Part shown: positions 1-9,741 of the stretch, one piece after another
How the letters are laid out: the number at the start of each line of letters is the position of its first letter
How positions within the stretch are numbered: position 1 is the stretch's first letter
The notes under the pieces: generated by a model
Seen by the model: the letters and a program-made list of their open reading frames with translations, nothing else
What the model was told of the DNA's origin: nothing
Database searches by the model: none
Assembly: GCF_963678975.1 (NCBI RefSeq)
Contig: NC_089280.1
Coordinates: 14,521,280 to 14,585,279 of the forward strand
From: Dysidea avara
Lineage: Eukaryota; Porifera; Demospongiae; Dictyoceratida; Dysideidae
Direction of reading: 5' to 3'
DNA: 64,000 bases
Translations under genes and position numbers: made by a program

Positions 1-311
1 ATAGCACTTAAAGAGTGTCATACCTCCTGTGGGCTTTTTCGTTTAAGGCAATGGAATGTTGTGGCTAGACTGTGATGACATAATTGATCTATGACGTGGC
101 TTCCGGAGTGCGTTGTTGCTTTCAATGACTAATACATTACCATTAATTCTAACAGTGTTTATGCCAGTACAGCTCACTAACAATTTTGTACAAATAGGTA
201 AGTGTTGGCGAGTGGTGTCAATTCGCAAGTACAGTAATTAGTGAAATCATCAGTCTAAGCCACCTCAACTTTGTTGCCATGTTAAGCAATGCTAGCCCTG
301 TATCATTCACT

Positions 312-540
312 AAAGTAGCATGAAAGGAAAGTACTGTATACGCCCCTGTAGTTTATTTTCAGTATAGTCACTGTACAAATCGAATATCTTGCTCTTCCTA
401 CTATCTAGCACTATATTTCCAAAACTACTTACCACAGAAGGCTGAAATATTGGTGTTCGATTCCTTGGACACTGCAGATAATGCTGAGAAAAATTCCAAA
501 ATTGTGAAAACAAGTCGGGGTTTTTGCTGAGACGGTCACA
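312..540 (-). repeat. Degenerate MITE-A-type copy within the TMC gene
   Basis: The right end reads TTTTTGCTGAGACGGTCACA followed by TA at 541-542, the terminal pattern of the TA-flanked MITEs in this window. Inside, in reverse orientation, is a segment corresponding to the interior of the copy at 1929-2583: both translate to a similar peptide (DLYSDYTENKLQ here, DLYSKYWENKLQ there). The left end is not recognisable. 543-593 is a short piece of another repeat, also seen near 8430 and 57580. Confidence 0.5.
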
Positions 541-760
541 TATAGTAACCCTGATACAGGTTTCTATTGGATTTAGACATCAAATGAGGTATTTTTTGTT
601 CCTGTGAATATTCCCACAATGTGGCGACTTTCTTGGTCACCTGTGTGTTGTACAGGTCCCATACTACTAACAACACACATACGTACATACGTACACACAC
701 AGAGGACACAAGTTCCTTGAGAACTGGCATGTGTATAAGAAACACATTTGATTTTCTCAC

Positions 761-1478
761 CTCTCCATCCACAACTAGAGAAATCGGATAAGTATAGTTT
801 GACGGAGGATCAAGTCCTTCCTCATTGTAAATTAACTACAACACACACAATATTAGAACACTATCACCACATGATAAATGCTACAACCAACCTGAGGTAT
901 ACAAATAAATGAAAATATAAATATGGTCAGCGTTAGATTAAGTACACAGAGCCAGCGTAACAGTTTAAAATATGATGCCACACCACTACCAAACATCCCT
1001 ACAGTGAAATTGTTATGACGGTAAACTACAAAAAAATAATTAAACAACATACCTGTAATTCTTCTAATCCGTTCTCCCCAGAACAATCTTTTCCAGAAAG
1101 ATGCCCAAGAACTGAATGTTTTATTGATTGGGTAAGACAGCTGAAAGACAATCCCACAGATGATGCACACAAAAATATTGCCATATGTACCTCATATCTA
1201 GAAGGAATCATACCCATATCTGGTTCATAATCATCGATAAATTGTCGTGCCAATCTATACAACATTTAATGAGGTAGGTATTCTAAAGACGTCATGTCAT
1301 ATTGACCTACCCTAATACTTGTTTCTTTTTTGCCATGGGCCATGGTTGTGAACGAATGTTAGCTACAATTCTGTGCTGTTGTTCAATGGAATTCTGCACC
1401 CAGGCCTCTCTCTCAATGGCAGTGTCTATTGTATCATTCGACACTGGAGCATACATACCCTCCACACAGCATTGTTGA
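761..1478 (-). CDS. TMC-type transmembrane channel, partial gene (5 exons)
   Basis: Part of a transmembrane channel-like (TMC) protein; this family forms mechanosensory channel subunits in the plasma membrane. Five minus-strand exons join in frame: 1478-1311, 1254-1191, 1140-1053, 998-892 and 835-761, each bounded by AG and GT. The first carries VANIRSQPWPMAKKKQVL, which matches the TMC motif before the first helix (animal TMCs have xxIRxKPWxMxxKxxVL). The third and fourth give WKRLFWGERIRRITG then GSGVASYFKLLRWL, the classic TMC stretch leading into helix 1, followed by a hydrophobic segment ending FICIPQ. The fifth (LIYNEEGLDPPSN...) would be the first extracellular loop. Exon phases agree throughout. 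The N-terminus, probably further right, and the remaining helices, beyond the left edge, were not found. The 5' side is interrupted by a MITE and a 3.3-kb transposon. Family assignment is strong; the paralogue is unknown. Confidence 0.82.
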
Positions 1479-1928
1479 CTGTAATAAAACACATTATAGC
1501 ATTATTGTCAATAAAGTACTGTATCTACAGTTGTAGTAACCATTGTATTCCTGTTTTGTTACTTAATATTATTTTCCTTGTGTGTAAGTCATTAACAAAC
1601 ATTAAACACTATAATAATAATAACAACACATGTGGAATTTAAAAGTTTATGGTCATTTCTGCTAGGCATGCCCACAATAGTTGAAACACATGCTATTGTG
1701 ACATAAAATTTAAATTCGTGAAATAATGCAATGTCGTAAAATTGGACAAAAATTCTGTGCTTTGTACACATTAAATATTTGCCAACATAAAAAAAGTTAG
1801 GAGGCAATTTTATTGGTATACGTTCTTTAGTGGCATCTACTGTTCAGTAAAATAATAACGTATGGTTTCTCTGAACTTTAGTATGAATGGTGTGCAAAAC
1901 ATATAACCACAAATAATAATACAGCATA

Positions 1929-2583
1929 TGTGAACGGATCTGTGAAAACCCAACATAATGGCACATTTTTCAAATTCTTTTTTGTTGAATGTTTATAATC
2001 TACTTAGCCGAGTGCATGCTCTGGCCAAGTTTCAGCCTTGTATACCACCAACTTTTGGAGTTACAGTCCTACAAAATAGCAGCAACAGAAAGATCGATTT
2101 GTACAGCAAGTATTGGGAAAATAAATTACAGGTACTTACAAAAACAACTGTAACTTATAAACGCAATGCAGTACAGAGTTGCAACTTGCACCATCATGTT
2201 CACCATGAATAGGGGAGCCCGTTACATGGTGAGTTTTTTCTCCTACCACCTTTCTTCACTACATACAGAGACGAAATCAGTGAAGGTAAGCCGATCGCAT
2301 ACGACCGTTTCGACGTGACGTAAACAAACGCCCATAACTCACGTATCCTTTAGGCTACTGCTACGACACAAAGATTTTCTAACTCCTCTTGAGTAGGTGA
2401 ATAAGATGGTACCCATGTTTTTATCATTGCACCCTTTCTTTATCAAGAACAAAGCGTTTAAAAATTTTATGATTTTTTCCATTTACAGAAATATTTTACG
2501 CATTGCAATCAATAGTCTATAGTAGGCTATACTGAAAATTTAGGCTTGCACCATTATGTCAGGTTTTCGCAGATCTGGTCACA
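1929..2583 (+). mobile_element. MITE-A copy 1 (TA-flanked, non-autonomous)
   Basis: A 655-bp element with terminal inverted repeats: left TGTGAACGGATCTGTGAAAA, right end complementary to TGTGACCAGATCTGCGAAAA. It is flanked by TA on both sides (1927-1928 and 2584-2585). No transposase is encoded; the 84-codon ORF inside is weak. Near-full-length relative at 37735-38371 and truncated relative at about 36510-36891. TA duplication places it with Tc1/mariner/pogo-mobilised elements (inference). Confidence 0.8.
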
Positions 2584-2994
2584 TATCAATTAAATTTGGC
2601 GAAACTAATATTTGGCGATTAGCTAAAAATTTGCAGTTGGCAAAATTTTAATTTGACAAAATGTTTACTCCTGCATAGTCTGGCGTGACCGCCCCTTTGA
2701 TTAGAAATGAAGGAGCGGCCACGCCAGACATGCATGTGCACGAAGCTCGATGATACTGTAGCGACGATCGAAGCACGCTGAACTATCCTAGTGTTGAAAT
2801 CAGTATCGATTTATCTGGTGAGTCGCTGCATGCACTGATGCCTGCTTGGCGAGCTGCTCGGGCCCTGCGTATAGCAACCCGGCACACACTGATTGATTAG
2901 CTACTCCCTGCACTTCAGCACTAGTTAGCTGGCTAGCTTGAAGTAGCTTCACACTTGCGCTAGACTGATACGACAGAACCACAAAATTCAAATA

Positions 2995-4092
2995 GTGTCA
3001 AAAAAAATGGCGACGCACATGGTGGAAAGCTGTGTACGTGGCTTTCATGTGTACCAAGACATTTGGATGCCGACTACTGGAGAGCGACTTCCATGTCAAG
3101 CGAAAGACAGCAATGATACTGATCCGTATGCAGTAGCCATCAAGAAAAGAGCAGACATAATTGGACACATTCCCCGTAAAATTCTGCAGCGTGTTCACAG
3201 TTTATAGAGAGAGGTGGTACAATCACCTGTACAGTTACTGATTCCCATCGTCAATATTCTTCAGATTTGCCACAGGGTGGTTTGCAGATACCCTGCAAGC
3301 TTGAGTTTCACAGTGAAAATGCAGACCTGATGTCAAAAATCAGGAAGCTTATTAGATCAGCTCCACCAATTGATTTTAAAGTTAAAAAGCCTGTTCCCAA
3401 GCGAAAGCTGCAGTTACCATCTAAAACAAAGAGCGAACCTCCATTGAAAAAAAAGAAAGACACTTCAATGATTGATTTGGACAAGCCGACTCTATCTGTT
3501 CGTGATATTGCAAAGGAAGATCCGTGGGTCAGTTTTGGAAGATGCACACTCACAACAGTTGACAAAGACATCATTTTAAAAGGTATGATAATAGCCTTTT
3601 ATTTTATATAATTAATAATACATCTGTACTTACAGGTGGACAATTGACCGATAAGCACGTCAAAAGTTGGTGGGTAATAAGTAAAAGGATATCTATGGCC
3701 TAAAATTGACACTGACACTACATAAAACTACCAGGATTCCAGTGAGATGTACCAAAAACTTCCTGCAAATTATGCATTGCAGAACTAACCACTGGATTGT
3801 AGTGTCAACAATACTCAGTCATCCCAAAGTCACCATATACGATTTGTTGTTTGAATCGGCTGATGCTAACACTACCAGCATTTTAAAGCAGTTGTTCGGA
3901 CCCAAGGTAGAGGTGGTGGTAAACAATGACAGAAAGCAAGTTGGCACCGAGGACTGTGGCTTATTTGCCATTGCTGGTTGCATTTGCTTGGCTGAAAAGA
4001 ACATGCCAAGAAACTACGACCAATCTAAGATGAGGCAGCACTTAGTGAAGTGCATTGAAGACAAAAATGTTACTGTATTCCCTTGTGTGTAG
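2995..4092 (+). pseudogene. Transposon-borne HIRAN-like / Ulp1-like cysteine protease gene, broken
   Basis: Start at 2995 or the in-frame ATG at 3007. The N-terminal part (RGFHVYQDIWMPTTGERLPC ... DPYAVAIKKRADIIGHIPRK) resembles the HIRAN-like segment common in transposon proteins of corals, sponges and fish. A stop at about 3205 reflects a frameshift: FIERGGTITCTVTDSHRQYS continues in another frame and leads into LPQGGLQIPC. A basic lysine-rich linker follows (3360-3460). An intron fits at 3583-3635 (GTATGA...TTACAG) and restores GGQLTDKHV; the frame is then lost before 3706. The C-terminal part has the Ulp1-like catalytic layout: His in NHWIVVST, Asp in IYDLLF, and Gln-Cys in KQVGTEDCGLFAIA. 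At least two frame breaks make it a relic. The role of the protease in the element is unknown. Confidence 0.7.
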
Positions 4093-4208
4093 TAGCTATA
4101 GCTTAATTAACTTTTGACTGGATGTGTAAAATATTAAAATTGCTTTTAACTACAAAATTGTGCATTACATACATCATTATCGCAACAATTATAACAAAAA
4201 AAAGTAGA

Positions 4209-5642
4209 CTACAAGTTTATGGCATCTAGGATTCCTACTTTTTTAAATCTGTTGACTGCAACTTCAGGTCTTTTTTCTAATCCTTGCCATCCAGAGATTA
4301 TCCAATTAGCACTTGGAATTTTGACAACCTGTAATCCAACGTCGACTTTAACTTGGGAAAGTGGGATAGTTTCTAGCTACTTTTTAACTTCCTGGGCATA
4401 CCATTGTTGGAATTTCATTGGTTTGTTGACGGAAATATCCAAAGGTTGTAGTTTATCTGTACAACTTACAGGCAACTGGATGGGTATGATGTTATGGCTT
4501 CTTAGAAGTGATAAAATGGCATCAGTTGTTTCCCCTCCGAAGTTATCAAAAATTGCTACCGCAGGAAAAGTTGAACCCAGTTTCAACTTCTGTCTCTTCT
4601 CACTGACAAAGGGCACAATAACCTTATTGATGTACCGTTTCATAGTGATTTCATTGGACCAGTGATTTTCTGAGTGCCATACATCCCAACCATCTGGAAA
4701 TCCAACCTGTGGGTGATACTTTGGTGTCTTCCCTTGGTATAGCAACTGTGGAGGTAGGTAATCACCAGCTGCAGTTATGGCTAAAACTGCAGTCAACTGT
4801 CGCTTGTCATCACTGTGAGCAATTGGAACAATATTTGTACCCTCTTTTTCCATTGTCCAATCTCCACTTGGAACAATGGACAAGCCAGTCTGGTCCCAGT
4901 TTATTATAAGACTTTCTGGGATGTCATTGATAATTACCTCTGCTGCTACATCAGCCAGAAATATTTCTTTGCATTCCTCGAATCGTGCCATTGAAATTTT
5001 CCCTGACGTTGAGCACTTCCTTTTGACAAACCCCATGCGGCGTAGCAATGACTGTGCCCTGCTCTTCACGATATTGATGTGCCCACCATGAGAAGAAAGC
5101 TTTGAAATGTCTCGGTAGGAAACAATCCCTTCAGCAGCTCCCATCACAACAGTTGTATTCACCACTCCACCAGCTGCTCTAAGGTTGCTGATAAATTCCT
5201 TAACCAAAGAATCTAGCTGTTCTCCTAGGAGCAATGGTCTACCTCTAAGTTCGGTTTCTAATTCAGTGATAACAATAGGTTCGTCCTTATGCTCTTCACC
5301 TTCAGATGCCTCATTGATTTCAGCTTGTTGCTTACGCTGTTCCAAAATCTCATCCTTCAGCTTTTTTAAATACTTGTCTTTAAACCTCCTTGCCGTAGAC
5401 TCGTTTATATCGATTCCCCAAGCTGCGGTGTAGTGTTTTGCCGCGTTAGTAGCACCATTCTCTGCTGCATACTTCCCGATTAATGCACGTTGCTCTTTGG
5501 AGTACGAATTGTACTGTCCGCGATTATGAGACTTCTCTGATACAGTGTTGACAGCATTAGCAATGGACTTCTGAGCAGCTTTGATATCTTTCTGAGACAA
5601 AATTGATGGCTTAAAAGCTTGGTCGCGCTTCTCCTTTGACAT
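4209..5642 (-). pseudogene. Pogo-like DDE transposase with an in-frame stop
   Basis: The ORF of 421 codons runs from 5642 to a TAG at 4379-4377. Residues about 45-95 (YSKEQRALIGKYAAENGATN...) form a helix-turn-helix-like DNA-binding region. The catalytic core shows D250 in INWDQTG, D366 in AIFDNFGG and D402 in LQPLDISVNKP, the DDD arrangement of the DDE_1/CENP-B/pogo family. After the TAG the same frame stays open for 55 more codons and ends at a TAG at 4211-4209; this tail includes ANWIISGWQGL and a KVGILDA-type end, typical of pogo C-termini. The gene is therefore almost intact apart from one nonsense codon. It would act in the nucleus to cut and join the ends of the element. Confidence 0.88.
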
Positions 5643-5923
5643 ACTTAAACATCGCCATTTTGAACGAAATTACACGTGTTCAGCCCACTAGGCATCTAAA
5701 AGTATTAGAAGCTGTTGCTAGTAACGGGGGAGTAGGTACTAGGGGATTCGTTGGACTAAGTTGTGAACAAGAAAAGTCTGAGGGCTTGTTAGCCAGCATC
5801 ACTTGCAATGATGCTCAGTGACACCGGTACGAAAAATGTAATATTGGCGAATTTTTAATTTGGCAATTTGGTAACCATTCGCCAATTTCGCCAAATTTAG
5901 TTTATCGCCAAATTTAATTGATA

Positions 5924-8603
5924 TACGGTATATGTACAAACTTTCAGTGTAACTTTTCATGGATTTCAAGGTTGCTTTAATTAGCTGTTTGCGAACTTTT
6001 TGCAAAATTTTCATCCTTGAAAATTAACAAATTATCAAGATTAGCTCTATCCTATATAAAAATAGGTAACCTAAGTGAAAAACTAGTGATCTACGAAAAT
6101 CAAAGGTGAAAATCCTAAATCCACAAAAATTAAGTACATACATTGAAAATTTGGACTTACACCAATGGAGGGTGAACGGACCAATAACAATTTTTTTAAG
6201 TGGCTAATCCATACAGTGTAAGCTAGTCAACAACTGGCTACCACAAGACGTGCAATGTAGCAACATAGTGCTAAATGCAAAACTTTATACACTAGTGTGT
6301 AGACAACCAGGGAGTATGTACTAAGGCAGTACAACAAACCCTTGAACATTAACATTCACTCATGCCTAAACTTTGAAGTAATATTCATGTTTCTGAGAAA
6401 CTTGTGCAACTCTGTTAATAACATACACTGTAGCAGACCACAGTCATGCAATACCTACATGTAATTCACTCTATACACAAGAAACCAGAATATTAGTCCT
6501 TTCAAATATTATTATCCTTCTGTGTACATTTCACACCACATAGATTCCATTAATCAAGAAGGGCTAAGTCAACAATATTGATTGTAGAAGTACAACTTCT
6601 ATAATCAACAATGTACAAATGTGACCGTCCCAGCAAAAACCTGCCTAGCTCGCACAAGCATGTGTTTTGACAAAAAACAAAAAAAACTACACATGCTACA
6701 AAGATAAACATGCAAGTTTTAATCAAACCATTACTCAGAAAAGCAAGACTCAAATCGATTAAAACTATACACCATCTTATTCGTCTGTTCATGGAGAGTT
6801 CATTGTTTCGTTTGTGTAGCCCTAGTGGTATGCATGTCATGTGCATTTGCTTATGATGCAGTTGATGTAAACAAGATTGTCGTCATTTGATCAATAGACT
6901 AGTGCTATAATTCCAAACTACGATACTGAGAATTTTTTAAATTGGAAGTTGCAATAACTAGGGACAGGTTTTTGCTGATCAGACAGACACAAATATTACA
7001 TGCTATTAATTATCTTGGTAATACTAAAGGTAATCTAATATACAACAAAATTATTAACTATTACGTTATTATAATTTCATATTTTGTAATTCATTATTTC
7101 TCTAGTTATGTTGTCATACATTCAACAAGGATTTATCCTGCTGGCTTGATTTATAACTTATAAATTTGATTTAATAACTTATAAATACAATCGGGGTACA
7201 TGATACAGTACTGACATCCCTTGTGTTGGCAAGCTGATCTGATATTTTGCATACATGTACTGTATTGCAGAGCACAGTTTTACTCACACGTCAGTGTGAT
7301 TCAAGCCTGGATCCCTTACACAGGGTTTGGTGACATACAACACTTTGTATTCTTCAACACCAGCTACAGTGTTGCTAGCATCAGTGAGGTAGCACCAATA
7401 ATATAAATCACAATATGAACTACAGAACATGAGGGGTTTGAAACACCTCAACATGTATTAGTTGGAACAAGCTGACAAGGTTCTACTCTATTTAGAGGCC
7501 AAGGATGATGCAGACAACAAACTAAATTATTGCCAAGGTGGGTAGCCAAGCCCATATCATCTATGGGGCTCTAAATAGTGTATAGTGTGTTGGCTCATAT
7601 TCTAAAGTACTTTAGTTTTTTCCTAGACAAAGCTACATCCAGCCCTTTGAGTGGATGGTGTAATATGCATGCAACACACTGTGACTTTCGCTCAAATTTG
7701 GTATGTGGAGTACTGACGTTGGCGGGCGTGTCCACAACAAAATCGTCTTGTTTCGTAAAGGCAGCACAGAGCTACGGAGGTGCAAAAATCACATTTTCTT
7801 TCTTCCTGTCAATATACTCACTGGTGTTGCGTGCTGGCTTTTTGGCCACACAACACACTACGTTGTGTCTCGATATGTACTGTAGAAGAACATAATAAAT
7901 AGAGGTGAAATAACTAGAAGTCAGTTTTAGCTTACTCCTCACACTCATCATTTTAGTTGCAGACTGCAAGTTTTCTGAAGGCCCTTGGCTAGCAAGACTC
8001 AATAAAACCAATCTCAGAATGTGTAAAAACCAAAAAAATGTCAGTCCAGTAGTCCAGTCCAGTGATTAGTTACACCCCACTGGGACATTTATTGGTGTAT
8101 CAAATAGTTGCTATGCCTACATTCATCAAACGAAACGGCAAACTGAAATGTCCTTACTATCAGCTTACATTCTAGACAAGACAGGTATCAATAGCATTGA
8201 TCTAGACTGCCTTGACACACTAATGTCATGGTGTGGCCAAGGGGTGTGGTGCTGACACAATAAATTTGAAGGGCAACACTCGATGCTAGCACCCATGCCA
8301 CAGTTTGCAATTTGCTAGCTTACTTTCTGGACAAGACAGTTTGGCATTTGTCTAGTAAACAACCACAGGCTATTACCAATTATTTAGTAACCCTAGCCAG
8401 CCATAGGCTTCTATAACCTCAGACATCAAAGGAAATAGAATACGTACAGGCAACTACTTACAGGACAGGCAGACTGGTACACCACTTGTCACTACTGGCA
8501 GCACCCTATCCCTAAAACTATATATACATGGTAGTGCTGGGGCCCCCTTTGCATTTATGAGGGAATAAATTTTGTATGTAGATATGCTTTCTAGCACTCT
8601 GGA
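5924..8603. other. Intergenic, repeats only
   Basis: No supported gene. About 6618-6850 resembles part of the MITE-E element at 44658-45503 (terminal-type sequence GTGACCGTCCCAGCAAAAAC). 8090-8430 is a copy, in opposite orientation, of a repeat also found at 57580-57905; both have GATGTCTGAGG at one end. An ORF at 7578-7895 has no recognisable domain. Confidence 0.5.
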
Positions 8604-9618
8604 TCAGATTGTCAGAATCAGGCCCCCACTATTATCTAGAGTGTTTCCACTCCCATTCATAAATTCAAGGTTTGGTTGCTCAGCATCCTCTTGGCCAGGT
8701 TTAGCACAGCTTCTAAGGGAATAGCAAAAATATTAGTGAAACAAGAGGTTGCCTATACCTGCAGATATACTAATGGACATTTAATCCCTAATTCAGTCAT
8801 GGTTATAGACTGAATCATGGAATGCTGGGTGCTACGATTTTCCATACTGCAAAAACTGGAACATTAAGAACCAAGTCAACCCAACAAAACACTGTGAATT
8901 CGACAACTCACCAATCATGCAGCCAAGCGCCATTTTGTGCACAATGAACTCAATACGTATACGGCGGCATTCTATGGGCACCTCATATAGCTATAGCAGT
9001 AAAACCAGAAACGTAAAACTACTGAAGGCTACTTTAATACTTGGGGTACCACTAGTTGTAACACACATTAGCTGACCCCTACACATGAGAAAGTTTGTCT
9101 AGTGGTCTGGTAGAATGGTAGGCATACAAATTATTAGAACTCCCTTTAAAATAAACATATGAATCTGCTAATGAACAAACCAATGTACAGACTACATGTA
9201 AAAAACAAATTATGAAGCCATGGCATGGACAGCCATGTCCACCAACAATCCCTTATAGCAAATACAAACTTCAATTTGTACTAGCCAGGTGTCTACAAGC
9301 TATCTTAACTAGTACTATATGCTAGATTGAAAATAAATGTTGTTGTGCGTAATGATCACGTACTTTGTTTCCAATACTCAAAACAATCCCCACGTGTAGT
9401 ACAAAGTCAACACGATGTATACATGTGCAAATGACAAAAGCTTACTTTGCGCACTCATAGTATCTTTGTCTGGTCATGAAATCAACTTGCGTGACTTCAG
9501 GATGGATTACATTTATGGTACCGGAGCGATTAAACGTCCCTGCTGAACTCGCCGCAGTCCTGCGTCGAAACGATGGCCTGTTCCTCCTCTGCCAGTTTTG
9601 TACTTCGTCTGAGGCCAT
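8604..9618 (-). CDS. Hypothetical two-exon gene, 93 residues, function unknown
   Basis: Exon 1 runs 9618-9446 and exon 2 8712-8604. The start ATG (GGGATGGCC, good context) lies 124 bp downstream of the KIFBP stop. Exon 1 encodes MASDEVQNWQRRNRPSFRRR, then INVIHPEVTQVDFMTRQRYY, and ends at a consensus donor (AAA|GTAAGC). A pyrimidine-containing acceptor (CCCTTAG) at 8713 continues the frame into SCAKPGQEDAEQPNLEFMNG and ends at TGA 8606-8604. The phases match exactly, and the spliced product is hydrophilic with an Arg-rich N-terminus. The unspliced reading would stop at codon 59. I recognise no family. Extra exons inside the 733-bp intron cannot be excluded. Confidence 0.45.
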
Positions 9619-9741
9619 CCCTAAATGTTGCGCCTCCGAATAATCGAAAGAACTGAACTGTAGCTAAACCACTCAAGGTACTGAAGTGTGCGTTAATAAG
9701 AATTATAAAACCATACATTATCTAAAACAAGAATTAAAATG

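Larger units (their letters stand above)
2586..5921. mobile_element. Complete pogo-like DNA transposon with two convergent genes
   Basis: A 3336-bp unit bounded by TA at 2584-2585 and 5922-5923. Both ends start TCAATTAAATTTGGCGA reading inward and stay similar, in a degenerate way, for about 75 bp, with repeated TTTGGCGA boxes. Inside are a plus-strand gene (about 2995-4092, HIRAN-like region plus Ulp1-like protease) and a minus-strand DDE transposase (4209-5642), arranged tail to tail with about 115 bp between them. TA target duplication and the transposase type agree on the pogo/Tc1-mariner superfamily. Its left TA is shared with MITE-A copy 1. Both genes are damaged, so this copy is probably not autonomous. 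Confidence 0.85.

Noticed and set aside
1958..2212. 84-codon ORF as a gene
   Set aside because: Lies wholly inside MITE-A; the related copy at 37735 does not keep the frame.
5687..5735. X-box-like GTTGCTAGTAAC inside the pogo-like element
   Set aside because: Single imperfect site within a transposon with no ciliary gene beside it; treated as chance.
9530..9718. 62-codon minus-strand ORF with a hydrophobic N-terminus downstream of KIFBP
   Set aside because: It overlaps, in another frame, the better supported exon 9618-9446, which has a matching splice partner.
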